Shown here: positions 63,804-64,000 of the stretch, piece by piece
How positions within the stretch are numbered: position 1 is the first letter of the stretch
Layout of the letters: every line of letters begins with the position of its first letter
NCBI RefSeq assembly: GCF_029267515.1
Contig: NZ_JAJUIS010000003.1
Span: forward strand, 213,273-277,272
Direction: 5' to 3'
Origin: Seleniivibrio woodruffii
GTDB lineage: Bacteria > Chrysiogenota > Deferribacteres > Deferribacterales > Geovibrionaceae
DNA length: 64,000 nt
The notes under the pieces: model-generated
Databases searched by the model: none
The model's input: the letters and a program-made list of their open reading frames with translations, nothing else
What the model was told of the DNA's origin: nothing
Program-made: the position numbers and the translations under genes

Positions 63804-63832
63804 CTGCCCTCCTTTTTCAAAGCGGAGAGCAG
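63804..63832. repeat. C/G-rich hairpin repeat, copy 2
   Basis: CTGCCCTCC (63804-63812) pairs with GGAGAGCAG (63824-63832) with one mismatch. The layout resembles 48334-48354 (GCCC...CTCC-TTT...GGAG...). Probably a dispersed palindrome. Confidence 0.45.
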
Positions 63833-63864
63833 GAAAGAAAAGAATGGACGGCAAATGACACGAC

Positions 63865-63998
63865 GTCATTTTTTTAAAAATATACGAGGACACAGGAAGT
63901 GTCCCACGGAGAATGTTTTCAGCCGATTTATGGATGAAAACATGCGTAGTGAGAGCAAAGCGTAGTTTATCTGAGCTTTGCGTTAGTAAAAAAATGAC
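63865..63998. repeat. Multi-hairpin element bounded by a 12-bp inverted repeat
   Basis: GTCATTTTTTTA (63865-63876) is the exact complement of TAAAAAAATGAC (63987-63998). Inside are three perfect hairpins: GGACAC/GTGTCC (63888-63904), ATGTTTTC/GAAAACAT (63913-63943) and GCAAAGC/GCTTTGC (63955-63981). AAATGACAC occurs just before the left arm and at the right edge. A small mobile palindromic element or a structured RNA; it may continue past the window. Confidence 0.6.
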
Positions 63999-64000
63999 AC

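Larger units (their letters stand above)
63680..64000. other. Terminal intergenic region with repeats
   Basis: 321 bases to the end of the window. It holds a terminator (63692-63723), a C/G hairpin repeat (63804-63832) and the multi-hairpin element (63865-63998). No coding frame stands out. The next gene lies outside. Confidence 0.5.

Noticed and set aside
1..64000. CRISPR arrays, tRNA, rRNA, insertion sequences or prophage
   Set aside because: No direct-repeat arrays, no cloverleaf or rRNA-like stretches and no transposase or integrase frames were seen by eye.

Overview
The window is a chromosomal segment of a Gram-negative, c-type-cytochrome-rich anaerobe. Signal peptides, lipoboxes, an outer-membrane beta-barrel, a Ccm cytochrome-maturation system, ten-heme and 28-heme cytochromes, a large chemotaxis operon and an electron-bifurcating Nfn pair together suggest a metal- or nitrate-respiring, motile bacterium. 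Deferribacterota (Geovibrio/Denitrovibrio/Seleniivibrio type) is my best guess, inferred from gene content only. I saw no rRNA, tRNA, CRISPR array, transposase or phage gene.

Layout. 1-1793: the 3' end of a type IV pilus/type II secretion ATPase and its PilC/GspF partner. 2196-5895: a three-gene operon for exported proteins (two paralogous lipoproteins, one carrying PDZ and caspase-like domains, and a DUF4384 protein). 5896-11327: CcdA, then ccmE-F-A-B-C-D, with a CXXXY-type CcmE and no ccmG/H. 11363-11961: vapBC. 12015-20442: housekeeping and accessory metabolism (MFS exporter, Old Yellow Enzyme, ferredoxin, metallophosphoesterase, nfnAB, two single-domain DUF1456/YehS halves, Fe-alcohol dehydrogenase). 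20652-29854: two diguanylate cyclases, an unrecognised 409-residue protein and a PKD/integrin-beta-like vWA lipoprotein. 29913-41584: an eleven-gene minus-strand chemosensory operon. 41808-45031: a divergent hybrid histidine kinase and NtrC-type sigma54 activator. 45544-48006: an OmcA/MtrC-like decaheme lipoprotein. 48477-62122: an eleven-gene operon with about 71 predicted haem c sites, a cytochrome b, an NHL propeller, a TPR protein and a beta-barrel. 62492-63679: a Liv-type substrate-binding protein.

How it fits together. The Ccm/CcdA genes would mature the many c-type cytochromes of the right half. The 48-62 kb operon reads as a complete electron path: quinol-side cytochrome b and membrane-anchored cytochromes, periplasmic 28-haem and 8-haem carriers, then a barrel with lipoprotein cytochromes at the outer membrane. 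The decaheme lipoprotein just upstream is a separate unit with its own promoter and terminator.

The most striking regulatory signal is between the chemosensory operon and the sigma54 activator. A near-consensus -24/-12 site predicts transcription starting at the first operon gene's ATG, which has no Shine-Dalgarno sequence. Two 19-bp near-identical repeats 65 bp apart lie upstream in enhancer position. Several palindromic repeat elements sit in gaps, and the window ends in a multi-hairpin element bounded by a 12-bp inverted repeat.
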